Assembly (NCBI GenBank): GCA_008534395.1
Contig: SHMQ01000015.1
Span: 1-56,588 of the forward strand
Length of the DNA: 56,588 nucleotides
Source of the DNA: Candidatus Acidulodesulfobacterium acidiphilum
GTDB lineage: Bacteria; SZUA-79; Acidulodesulfobacterales; Acidulodesulfobacteraceae
Direction: 5' to 3'
The position numbers and the translations under genes are program-made. The notes beneath the pieces were generated by a model that saw only the letters and a list, made by a program, of their open reading frames with translations, was not told where the DNA came from and searched no databases. Shown piece by piece: positions 25,386 through 36,076 of this stretch (position 1 is the first letter of the stretch; every line of letters starts with the position of its first letter).

Positions 25386-26587
25386 AAATTTTTTTTGACG
25401 CGCGGCTCATAAATTATGCAGGACTAGGAAGATACGAAAGGGAACTTATAGCCGAGCTTTTAAAATTAAATCCGGATATCACGTTTTATGTTATAGGAGA
25501 AAAAGACAAAATAACGTCTTATATAAACGATTTCAAACTTAATCCTAAAAACTTCGTCGTTATAGACTTAAAAATTAAAAAATATACCTTTAGCGAGCAG
25601 TTTAAACTTATCAATATAATACGCAATATGGAATTAGAAAAAAAAGTTGATATTTTTCTTTTTCCTCATTTCAACGTACCATTTTTATATATTCCAAAAA
25701 ATTCGGCGGTTATAGTCCACGATTTGACATTTTTTCACTTTCCTCGATATTTTGGACGCATAAAAACAATGCTGGCTAAATTAGTTCTTAAAAACGTTCT
25801 GATTAAGGCAAAAAAAATCATTACGGTTTCAAATTTTGTCAAAAATGATATTATAAATATGTTCGGTTCTGAATCAGGTAAGCATAAAAATTCAAAACTT
25901 GACAAAAATATATTGCAGGATAAAATAACCGTCGTATATTCGGGATATTCGCCTAAATTTAAACCTGCTTCCGAAAATAAAATCAAGGAATTTAAAATAA
26001 AAAATAATCTCGACCTTTTTATACTTTATTGCGGCAATCGTAAAAAACATAAGAACATTATAAACCTAATTAAAGCATTCCGTGAAGTAAAAAAAGAATT
26101 TGCGGATTTGAAACTTATTTTAATAGGAAAAAGATTTGAAAAACCGAATAAGCAAGATTTTATCGACGAATTCATAAATAAAAACGGCGTTAAAGACGTA
26201 ATATCGGTAGAATATGCAAGCGACGACGATTTAAATCTTTATTACTCGGCTTCAAGCGCTTTCGTTTTTATATCGCTTAGCGAAGGGTTCGGATTTGCGC
26301 CACTTGAAGCTTTGGCGTCAGGCACAAAATTAATCCTCGCCGACAACAGCGCATTACCGGAAATTTTTGGAAATTCTGCCGTTTACGTTAATCCTTACGA
26401 TATTAACGATATTGCCGGCGCTATAAAAAAAATACTAAAACTATCGCCAAACAACAAAGAAAAGCAGGAGCAGGAAACAGAAGATAAGTACAAATCGGCG
26501 AGAGAAACAATTTTAAACAGTTATCCCAACGATTTATGGGCAAAAAATATCTTGAAAGTATTAAATAATATTAAACCAAATTCATAA
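25382..26587 (+). CDS. GT4-family glycosyltransferase
   Basis: This 401-residue protein has the N-terminal acceptor domain start KIFFDARLINYAGLGRYERE, typical of mannosyl/rhamnosyl-type GT4 enzymes. The C-terminal donor domain has ILYCGNRKKHKNIINLI and SEGFGFAPLEALASGTKLI, followed by DNSALPEIFG. Length is normal for the family. It starts within the stop of the preceding GT2 gene. It probably transfers mannose, rhamnose or a related sugar, but this is inferred from family preference. Confidence 0.87.
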   Translation: MKIFFDARLINYAGLGRYERELIAELLKLNPDITFYVIGEKDKITSYINDFKLNPKNFVVIDLKIKKYTFSEQFKLINIIRNMELEKKVDIFLFPHFNVPFLYIPKNSAVIVHDLTFFHFPRYFGRIKTMLAKLVLKNVLIKAKKIITVSNFVKNDIINMFGSESGKHKNSKLDKNILQDKITVVYSGYSPKFKPASENKIKEFKIKNNLDLFILYCGNRKKHKNIINLIKAFREVKKEFADLKLILIGKRFEKPNKQDFIDEFINKNGVKDVISVEYASDDDLNLYYSASSAFVFISLSEGFGFAPLEALASGTKLILADNSALPEIFGNSAVYVNPYDINDIAGAIKKILKLSPNNKEKQEQETEDKYKSARETILNSYPNDLWAKNILKVLNNIKPNS

Positions 26588-26604
26588 AATTATTACATTA
26601 TACA

Positions 26605-27921
26605 TTGGAATCAAAATTAGAAAAAATAAAATCTATAAGAAAGTCTGAAATTGAAAAGCTTGCCGCCTCGCCTCTTAAAAGAAAGGTAAAGAAAATCGTA
26701 TATCTTTTAAAATACGGCATGCCGTTAGGCAAATTTATTAAATATGCTTTTTCCTACTTATTCATAATACCTATCGCAAAAATAAAAACCAATTTAAAAA
26801 GCAAACCGATTAAAAAGAAATACTTTGAAAACGGAACGAACGATACATGTTATATAGCCGTCAACATCGGCAACGCCGGCATAGGCGACGCTATCGTGGC
26901 GATAAGATTTTTAAGGGATTTTACCAGCTTCGTAACTAAAGGCACGAACGGACATTTAGTCTTCGACGTTTTCTACAGGTCGCCCGACTCCATAAAGTTT
27001 ATTACGGCGGCTCTGCCTAACGTCAGAAGTGTTTTAAACCTGCCCGATTATACGCTTATGCGCAAATTTTACGATATAGACTTAAAATTAAATACTTTTT
27101 TCATTAAAGAAGAAATTAATGATAATGAATTAAGCCGCAAAAAAATATCGGAAAAATTTCCGTCTATTTTAAAAATTACCGAAAACATTAAAACCAACCG
27201 GTCATCTCTCGAAAAATATATTAAAACCCGTCCTTTCAGCGAAGGCATATTATCGGACGCCGTAACTGCTATGGGACTTTCGCGCGCGGTTTACCTTAAT
27301 AATACTGCCGGAATAGCAACCCCTGACGACACGCTTAAACTTAAAATAGATATATATTCGGCAGAAACGATAACGTCAAAATTTAATTTGCAAGGCGTAA
27401 AATTTATCACCGTTCACGACGGATGGGACGAAAACACTAAAACAAAAACCGGCTCGTCGACGAAATCTTATCCGCCCCAAAAATGGCAGGAACTAGTAAG
27501 CTTGCTAAAGCATGAATTCCCCGACTATACGGTCGTTCAGCTCGGCGGCCTCGGCAACGGCTCCGACATTACGGGCATCGACTTAAACTTAAGGGGAAAA
27601 ACGACCCTAAAGGAAGCCGCCTCTCTTCTTGCGGTATCTTCCCTGCATATCGACACAGACTCCGGACTCGTGCACATCGCCGTTTCACTTGGAACTCCAT
27701 GCGCCGTTCTTTACGGTCCAACTAATGCCGACTACTGTTCTTATTCACGGTTTCCAAACTATATAACCGTCACCCAAAGCTTGTGCGGAAACTGCTGGTG
27801 GAGCACCGACGACTGGATGGAAAACTGTCCAAGAGGGCTTAACGCTTCAGAATGCATGAATTCAATTGAACCTATAGATATAATAAAGAGTATAAACGAA
27901 ATACAAATATTAAACAAATGA
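26605..27921 (+). CDS. GT9-family (heptosyltransferase-like) glycosyltransferase
   Basis: This 438-residue protein shows the GT9 layout: an N-terminal Rossmann part (NIGNAGIGDAIVAIRFLRDF) and a C-terminal donor domain with GGLGNGSDI, SSLHIDTDSGLVHIAVSLG and CAVLYGPT. Near the end CGNCWWSTDDWMENCPRG is cysteine-rich. GT9 enzymes include ADP-heptose transferases of the LPS core. The start is a TTG at 26605 with no clear Shine-Dalgarno, so the N-terminus is uncertain. It overlaps the next GT9 gene by 4 bp. Confidence 0.8.
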   Translation: MESKLEKIKSIRKSEIEKLAASPLKRKVKKIVYLLKYGMPLGKFIKYAFSYLFIIPIAKIKTNLKSKPIKKKYFENGTNDTCYIAVNIGNAGIGDAIVAIRFLRDFTSFVTKGTNGHLVFDVFYRSPDSIKFITAALPNVRSVLNLPDYTLMRKFYDIDLKLNTFFIKEEINDNELSRKKISEKFPSILKITENIKTNRSSLEKYIKTRPFSEGILSDAVTAMGLSRAVYLNNTAGIATPDDTLKLKIDIYSAETITSKFNLQGVKFITVHDGWDENTKTKTGSSTKSYPPQKWQELVSLLKHEFPDYTVVQLGGLGNGSDITGIDLNLRGKTTLKEAASLLAVSSLHIDTDSGLVHIAVSLGTPCAVLYGPTNADYCSYSRFPNYITVTQSLCGNCWWSTDDWMENCPRGLNASECMNSIEPIDIIKSINEIQILNK

Positions 27922-29408
27922 TGTTAAGACAAAAAATAAATAAAATAAAAAGGCGCTCATATAAATTATACAACAAGCTGTTTATATACCTGCCGGTCGA
28001 TATACTGATTTATTTTCGCAATCTTTTACGCGGCGTACGCGGCGTTTTTCGTTCAGAACGTTCCACTCCTGCTGAAAATCAAGAAAAGCGTGTCATAATA
28101 TTCCGGCACGACGGCATAGGCGATTACGTACTGTTCAGAAACTTCCTCGAAGTATTAAAAAAAAGCCCCCGATTTGCCGGCTATAAAATAACGCTCCTCG
28201 GCAATGCCGCATGGAAAGACCTTGCGGAATTTTTGGATAAAGACTATATAGACAAATTTATCTGGCTCGACAAAAAAAGTTTTACGGTAGATTTCTTTTA
28301 CAGATACAAAAAATTCAAGGAAATAACCGCCGTTAAATACGACATCCTTATTCATCCTTTCAGCAGGGAATTTTTTAACGCCGATAACGATTTAGCTTTT
28401 CTTATAAAAGCCGACAAGAAAATCGGAAGTATCAGGCTCCCCCGCTTTACAAAACCGTATAAAAATAAAATCCTCGAAAAAATTTATAACGAATTAATCC
28501 CAGACGTTGAAAACATCCGGTTTGAATTTTATAAAAATAAAAATTTCTTTGAAAAACTGCTGTCTGAAACCGCAGCCGAAAAAATAAGCGCCGAAATAAG
28601 TTTAAACAGACCTTTTATAAATCTGCCGGCGCGTCAGGCGGCGACTACTGTCTCTGCCGCTCCTGCCCCTGTCTCCGCCGCCGACTCAGCTCCAACCCCT
28701 GCTCTTTCCGGCATTGCCGATTTAAAATCAAAACTTGGAATTTCCTCTCCTTACGCCGCGTTTTTTATCGGCGCAAGCGTTAAGCACAGAAAATGGTCGC
28801 CCGAATACTTTGCCGAAACCGCCCGCTACCTCCATACAAAATACGGCTTTCACATAGTCTTGTGCGGCGGAAAAAGCGAATTAAACGACGCCGCCGAATT
28901 TAAAAAACATTTTCCGTCCGACCTTGCAGACAACGCCTCGTTTACCGACGCCGTAGGAAAAATATCGCTTATAGAACTGTTCTATATCGTCAAAGACGCC
29001 TCTTTGGTTATCTCCAACGAAACTATGGCGCCGCATATCGCAATGGCGCTTGCAAACGCCGGCACTGTAAATGATGCAAGCCGAACAAACCAAACTGCCT
29101 CCGCAACATCCGCGCCTGACTCTCCCAATATACCGTCCGGCTCTCCGTCTTTAACCTCAGCCCCAGCCCCAAAACCAGCCGTAATCGTAATCTCCACAGG
29201 CGAAGACTCATTTGAACATTTCAGCCCTTATCCAAAAGAAATAACCGGTAATTCCAATTATGCAATAGTTTTTCATCCGCACATAGAACAAAACCCAAAA
29301 GAATATATTGATATTGCAGCGGCATTAGGACGAGGCTACGACGACAGGTTCGATATTTCGGAGATAACCGTTAGAGCGGTTTTGAATAAAATAGACAAAA
29401 TTTTATAA
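27918..29408 (+). CDS. GT9-family glycosyltransferase with Ala/Pro-rich inserts
   Basis: This 496-residue protein has GT9 signatures: IFRHDGIGDYVLFRNFLEVL, FFIGASVKHRKWSPEYFAE, VLCGGKSE and ISNETMAPHIAMALA. Two low-complexity inserts lie at about residues 240-264 (Ala/Pro/Ser-rich) and 383-420 (Ser/Ala/Pro/Asn-rich). The second splits the region just after the donor-binding helix, where other members simply continue. The inserts are notably higher in GC than the surrounding gene. It is coupled to the preceding GT9 gene by an ATGA overlap. It may add heptose or another sugar to a core oligosaccharide. Confidence 0.8.
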   Translation: MMLRQKINKIKRRSYKLYNKLFIYLPVDILIYFRNLLRGVRGVFRSERSTPAENQEKRVIIFRHDGIGDYVLFRNFLEVLKKSPRFAGYKITLLGNAAWKDLAEFLDKDYIDKFIWLDKKSFTVDFFYRYKKFKEITAVKYDILIHPFSREFFNADNDLAFLIKADKKIGSIRLPRFTKPYKNKILEKIYNELIPDVENIRFEFYKNKNFFEKLLSETAAEKISAEISLNRPFINLPARQAATTVSAAPAPVSAADSAPTPALSGIADLKSKLGISSPYAAFFIGASVKHRKWSPEYFAETARYLHTKYGFHIVLCGGKSELNDAAEFKKHFPSDLADNASFTDAVGKISLIELFYIVKDASLVISNETMAPHIAMALANAGTVNDASRTNQTASATSAPDSPNIPSGSPSLTSAPAPKPAVIVISTGEDSFEHFSPYPKEITGNSNYAIVFHPHIEQNPKEYIDIAAALGRGYDDRFDISEITVRAVLNKIDKIL

Positions 29409-29685
29409 AGATAATTATTTTTATTTTTTATAGTAGCAAAATTTATTATATTAGCAAATTACGTATTATAATTGTTGCAAAATAAAATAAAATATTAAAT
29501 AATTAAATAATTGCGTTATTAAACATGCATTTAATCGTTTAAATATTAAAAATGACAATTCCCGCAAACAGACTTAAAAAATATGTTACTATTTAAAAAA
29601 GTCGAATTAACTTATTTTTAAATTTATTCAGGTTATTTCTTTTAAATAATTAAACCTGCCAAGGATAAAAACAATACCGTATACT

Positions 29686-31122
29686 ATGTTATCAAACAAG
29701 CAAAGATTTATAAAAAATTTGACGTTTTTATTCAGCTCCCGCATTTTGAGCGCGATATTAACTCTTGTGGCTAATATTTACCTTATAGAAAGATTAGGAT
29801 CTTCTATATTCGGCGAATTTGCTTTTGGAGTAACTTTAGTCGGATACTTTATTTCTATTGCAGATACCGGATTATCGCCTTTCGGCGAAACGGCGGTAGC
29901 AAAAAATAAAAGCAATATAGCGGAAATTATAACCAATATTTCTTCTGCAAGGCTTTTGCTCTCATTTATTTCGTTTATAATTATTATTTCCATAGGATTA
30001 ATATTTTTTCAAGACGCTCCCCGCCAAAAAAATATAATTATCGCTTTTTCTTTATTGCCGTTAATATACTCTTTTAACTTCTCATGGGCGTTACGAGGCA
30101 TGGAAAAAAATCACGTTATTTTATTTACTAATTTTATAAACAGCCTATTATTTTTACTTGGAATTTTATTGATAGTAAAAAATTTTAACTGGTATTTAAC
30201 GGCGGTGTTATTATATTTAGCCGGAAATTTAACTGCGGTGCTGATTCAAACCAATTATATAGAAAAAACCGTAAAAAAAATAAAAATTAATTTTGCGTTT
30301 AATGCGGTAAAAAAAACTGTTAAAAATTCCCTGCCTTTTGGAATATTTTCATGGGTCAGCATTTTATATATAAGCTATCCTATAATTTTCCTAAAGATTT
30401 TTAATAATAACAAAAATATAGGTTATTATTATATAACCTACAAAATAATAGGATTTATATTTATGATGCTTAATTTAACCGGCAACGCTTTTATTCCCGT
30501 TATATCGGATGCTGTAAAAGAAAAAGACAAAATAAAAGAATCTAAATTATTAAGCGAGTTTATAAGATTTATTTATACTTTTTCTTTGCCTGCAATTTTT
30601 GGGGGTTATGCAATAAGCAGCGCTTTAATTATAGAATTATTCGGAATAAAATTAATAACAGCCGCCGGTCTTTTAAGAATAATGATATGGTCAATATTGC
30701 CTGTCGGAATAAGTTCAGCGCTTATATCTTATCTTATGGTAAAAAACGCAAGAAAATACCTCGTGAAGTCTGCATCCTTTGCTTCTTTAGGAGGATTTAT
30801 TTTTGCATTTTTCTTTATTAAATATTACGGACTTAAAGGAGCCGCATATTCTTTAATTTTTATAGAACTTTTAATGGCAGGCAGTTTATTATATTTTACT
30901 CATAAAACCGTTAAAATTAAATTTGATACGATAAATTTTATAAAAGTTTTACTGTCGTCATTAATAATGGGATTTATAGTAATAGAATCCCGACAAAAAT
31001 TAATTTTAAGCATAATAATAGGCATGTTCGTTTATGCTATGTTCTCATTAATTTTAAAAACTATCGGCAAAAAAGATATTATGGAAATTAAAAAATTATT
31101 GACCGTTAAAAAAGCTCGGTAA
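29686..31122 (+). CDS. Wzx-like polysaccharide flippase (MOP superfamily)
   Basis: This 478-residue protein has about 12-14 predicted transmembrane helices. The start LSNKQRFIKNLTFLFSSRIL and the central RGMEKNHVILFTNFI pattern are typical of Wzx/RfbX-type O-unit translocases, which flip undecaprenyl-linked oligosaccharides across the inner membrane. It follows a 277-bp AT-rich gap in which I see no feature. Because the locus also has Wzm/Wzt, two export routes seem to be encoded. No convincing Wzy polymerase or Wzz was identified nearby. Confidence 0.82.
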   Translation: MLSNKQRFIKNLTFLFSSRILSAILTLVANIYLIERLGSSIFGEFAFGVTLVGYFISIADTGLSPFGETAVAKNKSNIAEIITNISSARLLLSFISFIIIISIGLIFFQDAPRQKNIIIAFSLLPLIYSFNFSWALRGMEKNHVILFTNFINSLLFLLGILLIVKNFNWYLTAVLLYLAGNLTAVLIQTNYIEKTVKKIKINFAFNAVKKTVKNSLPFGIFSWVSILYISYPIIFLKIFNNNKNIGYYYITYKIIGFIFMMLNLTGNAFIPVISDAVKEKDKIKESKLLSEFIRFIYTFSLPAIFGGYAISSALIIELFGIKLITAAGLLRIMIWSILPVGISSALISYLMVKNARKYLVKSASFASLGGFIFAFFFIKYYGLKGAAYSLIFIELLMAGSLLYFTHKTVKIKFDTINFIKVLLSSLIMGFIVIESRQKLILSIIIGMFVYAMFSLILKTIGKKDIMEIKKLLTVKKAR

Positions 31123-31144
31123 TTATTCAATCTTCATTATAATT

Positions 31145-32158
<1,014 letters not shown>

Positions 32159-32163
32159 TTAAT

Positions 32164-33174
32164 TTATCTTAACTTTTTTCTCCAGTAATTTAAAATATCT
32201 TCTATGCTTTTTTTAAGCGGTATTTTTGGCTGCCAGCCGGTATATTCTTTAAGTTTATTACTGCTTCCGTAAATTCTTTCCTGCTCGTTCGGCCTTAACT
32301 TAGCCTCGTCTATTTTTATTTCTGCTTCTATGCCCGTTATTTCAAACATTAAATTTAAAATAGACCGCAAGGAAACTTCGCTTCCGGAACATACGTTAAA
32401 TACATCAAACTTATTATTTATATCATAAACTTTTTCGTTTTCCAATAATAATTTATAAACTTCCGCTACGTCCCTTACGTCTAAAAAATCCCTGGTTACG
32501 TCGATATTGCCGGTAGTAATTACCGGCTTTCTTAATCCAAGCTCTATTTCTATTACCTGCTTTGCAAAAGAAGATACAGCAAAGCTTTCACTCTGGTTCG
32601 GGCCTATGTGGTTAAAAGGCCGTACTATTATAAACCGCATATCCGGTTCCGTAACCGACCACTGATAGCACAGGGCTTCTACGGCAACTTTACTTACGGC
32701 ATAAGGATTTCTGGGCTTAAGAGGATATTCTTCTTTTATCGGAAGAGAGCTTTCATTTACTAGACCGTAAATATCTCCGGAACTAACATAAAGTATTTTG
32801 CCTTTAAAACCTGTTTCTTTTAAAGCACTTAACAGGTTAAAAGTGCCGGTAAAATTTATGTCGAAAGTCTCGAGCGGATTTTTAAAAGACTCAGGAACAA
32901 AACTCTGTGCGGCTAAATGGATAACTGCGTCGAATGCCGGAATACCCGGAGCCGATAAAAACGATTTTAATCTGGCGGCGTCTCTTACGTCTATTACTCC
33001 TTGTTTGTCTTCCAAAGGGATACATACGTGGGGTATGGGTATGGGTATAATAGATTGCGGAGATTTAAGAAATTCTAAAGATTGTATATTTTGCGGCAAG
33101 TTTTGAGAATCGCCAAACGCCCGTATTACATAATAACCTACAAAACCGGAAGCGCCTGTTATTAAAATATTCAT
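32164..33174 (-). CDS. rmd: GDP-6-deoxy-D-mannose reductase-like NAD-dependent epimerase/dehydratase
   Basis: This 336-residue extended SDR has NILITGASGFVGYYVI, HLAAQSFVPESFKNP, SSGDIYG, the catalytic NPYAVSK (Y158, K162) and RPFNHIGPNQSESFAVSSFA, all strong marks of Rmd-type reductases. Rmd turns the Gmd product into GDP-D-rhamnose. The pairing with gmd immediately downstream supports this, although a fucose or talose variant cannot be excluded by eye. An insert after AFGDS (about residues 22-55) contains an Ile-Pro repeat (IIPIPIPHV) encoded by GGGTAT hexamers around 33031-33050. Confidence 0.82.
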   Translation of the reverse strand: MNILITGASGFVGYYVIRAFGDSQNLPQNIQSLEFLKSPQSIIPIPIPHVCIPLEDKQGVIDVRDAARLKSFLSAPGIPAFDAVIHLAAQSFVPESFKNPLETFDINFTGTFNLLSALKETGFKGKILYVSSGDIYGLVNESSLPIKEEYPLKPRNPYAVSKVAVEALCYQWSVTEPDMRFIIVRPFNHIGPNQSESFAVSSFAKQVIEIELGLRKPVITTGNIDVTRDFLDVRDVAEVYKLLLENEKVYDINNKFDVFNVCSGSEVSLRSILNLMFEITGIEAEIKIDEAKLRPNEQERIYGSSNKLKEYTGWQPKIPLKKSIEDILNYWRKKLR

Positions 33175-33341
33175 GACAATAGATTTTTTCTTTAAAAAAT
33201 ATGAAATATAATATACAATATTTATAATTATAATTTATTATATTATACAAAAAAAATTCGTAAAACAAAATAACAACTTTAAATTTTTATTCATCAATAA
33301 AATTAACAAACATGATTTTAGCTTAAGGCGATTTGTGAATT

Positions 33342-34535
33342 ATGAATAATATACTTATTTTAGGCGGGGACGGATACTTAGGTTGGCCAACCGCAATGTA
33401 TCTCTCAATGAAGAATTGCAAAGTAACCGTGGTTGATAATTATTTGAGAAGGAATTTATGCAATAAATTAGATATATATCCGTTGTATAATATTCCAAAC
33501 CTTATTCATAGGGCAACCTTGTGGCATCAATTAACAGGTTTAGAAATAAAAGTCGTAATAGGAGACCTTCAAAATCCCGAACTTATGAGGTCATTATTTA
33601 ACGGAACAGTTAAATACGACTGGGCGATAACAAATCAATTCTCTGGAATTCCAAGCACCGTCGTTCATTACGCAGAAATGCCATCCGCTCCTTATTCTAT
33701 GATAGATTATAAAACTGCAAATTTTACTATATCAAATAATTTAATTACAACTAATAATTTAATGTGGGCGGTAAAAGATTTTTCTCCTGATACTCATATT
33801 GTAAAACTAGGAACAATGGGTGAATACGGAACTCCAAATATTGACATAGAAGAGGGCTGGTTAGAAATAGAACATAAAGGAAGGAAGGATAAATTTCTAT
33901 ATCCAAGGCAAGCTGGTTCGCTATATCATACTACTAAAATAATGGATACCGATTTACTTTGGTTTGGGGTTAGAATGTGGAATTTAAAAGTAACCGATTT
34001 AATGCAAGGTCCTGTATATGGCTTGGAAATTGAAGATATTAAATTAAAATTAGACGAAAATCTTTATACCATATTTAATTACGATGAAATTTTTGGAACT
34101 GTTATTAACAGGTTTATTGTTCAAGCTATCGTGGGGTATCCACTGACCGTTTATGGTGCAGGAGGACAAACGAGGGGCTATATCAATATTAACGATACAT
34201 TGCAATGTATTTATCTATCTATTAAAAATCCTCCTCAAAATGGCGACCTCAAAATATATAATCAATTTACCGAAACATTTACGGTAAATGAATTGGCTGA
34301 ACGCATTAAATCTATGGCTGATAAATTAGGATATGATTGCAAAATAAATTCGATAAAAAATCCGAGAAAAGAACAAGAAAATCATTATTACAATGTAAAT
34401 CATAAAGGTTTGCTCGACATTGGACTTAAACCGCATTACCTAACAGACGAAGTACTGGAAAGAATGTTTAAGGTCGTCGAAAAATTCAAAGATAATATTA
34501 AAAAAGATATTATTTTCAAAGGGATAAAATGGTAA
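33342..34535 (+). CDS. sqdB: UDP-sulfoquinovose synthase-like enzyme (SqdB/SQD1/Agl3 family)
   Basis: This is a 397-residue extended SDR. NILILGGDGYLGWPTAMYLS, VDNYLRRN, PSAPYSMIDY, LGTMGEYGTPNIDIEEG and YPRQAGSLYHTTK (T158, Y195, K199) match UDP-sulfoquinovose synthase nearly motif for motif. The enzyme joins sulfite to UDP-glucose to give UDP-sulfoquinovose, used for sulfolipid or, via Agl3 in Sulfolobus, for protein glycans. Here it lies in a surface-glycan cluster, divergent from rmd and without a recognisable sulfolipid synthase, so a glycan role is inferred. A paralogue with a different substrate is the main alternative. Confidence 0.82.
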   Translation: MNNILILGGDGYLGWPTAMYLSMKNCKVTVVDNYLRRNLCNKLDIYPLYNIPNLIHRATLWHQLTGLEIKVVIGDLQNPELMRSLFNGTVKYDWAITNQFSGIPSTVVHYAEMPSAPYSMIDYKTANFTISNNLITTNNLMWAVKDFSPDTHIVKLGTMGEYGTPNIDIEEGWLEIEHKGRKDKFLYPRQAGSLYHTTKIMDTDLLWFGVRMWNLKVTDLMQGPVYGLEIEDIKLKLDENLYTIFNYDEIFGTVINRFIVQAIVGYPLTVYGAGGQTRGYININDTLQCIYLSIKNPPQNGDLKIYNQFTETFTVNELAERIKSMADKLGYDCKINSIKNPRKEQENHYYNVNHKGLLDIGLKPHYLTDEVLERMFKVVEKFKDNIKKDIIFKGIKW

Positions 34536-34612
34536 TTTTTATATAATTTTATACTAAGAACGATCTTTATATTAATATGAATTAGTAAAACATAAGGAAA
34601 AATAGAATAGAG

Positions 34613-35176
34613 ATGAAAGAACCTTTTATAGCACCAATATTAAGACAGATACGAATTAGAAAGGTTTTACCTGTAATACAAAAGGTAAATAATTGTAGAG
34701 TTTTGGATATAGGCTGCGGTTGGAACGCCAAATTTCTAAGTATTATAGAACCTTATATTGATAAAGGTGTAGGAATTGATTTTAAGCGCCTAATATGCAA
34801 ACAGAAAAAATAAAAACCATTCAGACTACTATTATGGATAAATTACCATTTGAGGATTATTCATTTAATGTTGTTACTATGATGGCTGTTTTAGAGCATT
34901 TACAAAACCCTTTGATAATTATCAAAGAAATAGATAGAGTTTTAGAAGTGGGGGCAATTAATTATTACCGTACCAAGTAAAATAAGTAAGCCTGTTTCAG
35001 AGTTTTTAGCTTTTAAAATGCATATTATAAATGAACAAGAAATTAAAGACCATAAAAAATATTATAACAAAAAAGATTTATACGATTTATTTAAGTATAC
35101 TAATTTAAAAATAATTCAACATTATTATTATCAATTAGGATTAAATAATTTCTGTTTATTAATAAAAGAAACATAA
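34613..35176 (+). pseudogene. class I SAM-dependent methyltransferase broken by two frameshifts
   Basis: The first frame (34613 on) encodes RVLDIGCGWNAKFL and GVGIDFK. The second (from about 34795) encodes MDKLPFEDYSFNVVTMMAVLEHL and EIDRVLEVG. The third (from about 34957 to the TAA at 35174-35176) encodes LIITVPSKISKPVSEFLAF and a normal C-terminus. Joined, they give one typical methyltransferase of about 187 residues. The second shift lies at a run of five G, so a sequencing error is possible. The first shift lies near TTTTAAGCGCC. As it stands the gene is inactive. Confidence 0.78.
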
Positions 35177-35206
35177 AATATTTGCGTATAAACGAATATT
35201 GCGTCG

Positions 35207-36076
35207 ATGAAGCTTTATAGCATAATAGTTATGATGACTAATACTATATTAAATAATAATGTAATATCAATTGATTATGAAGATTGGTACCATGGATTGA
35301 CTTCAACTAGCAAAAAATTTGAAAATTGGAATGAATTTGAAAAAAGAATAGAATATAGCACGAATCTTTTATTAAACATACTTAAAGCGCATAACATTAC
35401 GGCAACTTTTTTTGTTCTCGGCATATTAGCAAAAGAACGACCGGACTTAATACGCAAAATTAGCGCTGAAGGTCACGAAATTGGAGTGCATACATATCAA
35501 CATTCTTCGGTAAAAAGTTTAACACAAAAAGAATTTGAAAAGGATATTGAAATAACCATTGAAGCTATTAGTTCAGCTTTGCCAAACATAAAACCAAAAG
35601 GTTTTAGGGCGCCTTATTTTTCTATAAATAATAATATGTTATGGTTTTATGAATCACTTGCAAAATATGATTTTAAATATGATTCCAGTGTATTCCCTTT
35701 AAAAACTCCTTTATACGGAATAAAAAATGGTGAAAGATTTTTTTATTCCGTGAACACCAAATACGGAAATATTTTAGAATTTCCTATTTCAACATTTAAA
35801 TTTTACGGATTAAGAATACCGATGGCAGGAGGATTTTATTTTAGATTAATGCCGCTAAACTTAATCAAATATTTTATAAACGAAATTAATAAAAAAGAAA
35901 AACAAAAGGTAATAATGTATTTCCACCCATGGGAATTTGACCCGTCGCATCCTTACCAGCCAAAGTCTTTCAGGGAAAAAATAAGCCATTATTACGGTTT
36001 GAAAAATACAACCCAAAAATTCAACTCTTTTCTTAATGAAATTAAATTTTCGTCGTTCGAAAGTTCTATAATATGA
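35207..36076 (+). CDS. NodB-type polysaccharide deacetylase
   Basis: This 289-residue protein has VISIDYEDWYHG (the catalytic-metal aspartate region), TATFFVLGILAKERPDLI, GHEIGVHTYQHSS with the metal-binding histidines, GFRAPYFSIN and a later YFHPWEFDP. This subfamily with DYEDWY often sits in exopolysaccharide loci. It removes acetyl groups from N-acetylated sugars. Several starts are possible (35207, or internal ATGs at about residues 8-9). The gene overlaps the next one by 4 bp, suggesting the two act together on the same lipid-linked or exported glycan. Confidence 0.85.
   Translation: MKLYSIIVMMTNTILNNNVISIDYEDWYHGLTSTSKKFENWNEFEKRIEYSTNLLLNILKAHNITATFFVLGILAKERPDLIRKISAEGHEIGVHTYQHSSVKSLTQKEFEKDIEITIEAISSALPNIKPKGFRAPYFSINNNMLWFYESLAKYDFKYDSSVFPLKTPLYGIKNGERFFYSVNTKYGNILEFPISTFKFYGLRIPMAGGFYFRLMPLNLIKYFINEINKKEKQKVIMYFHPWEFDPSHPYQPKSFREKISHYYGLKNTTQKFNSFLNEIKFSSFESSII

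Noticed and set aside
29409-29685. Possible gene or RNA in the gap before the flippase gene
   Set aside because: Very AT-rich, no open frame with protein-like composition, no stable GC-rich hairpin seen.
29686-31122. Complete Wzx/Wzy-dependent O-antigen pathway
   Set aside because: Only a flippase is clear; no convincing Wzy polymerase, Wzz or initiating phosphoglycosyltransferase was recognised.
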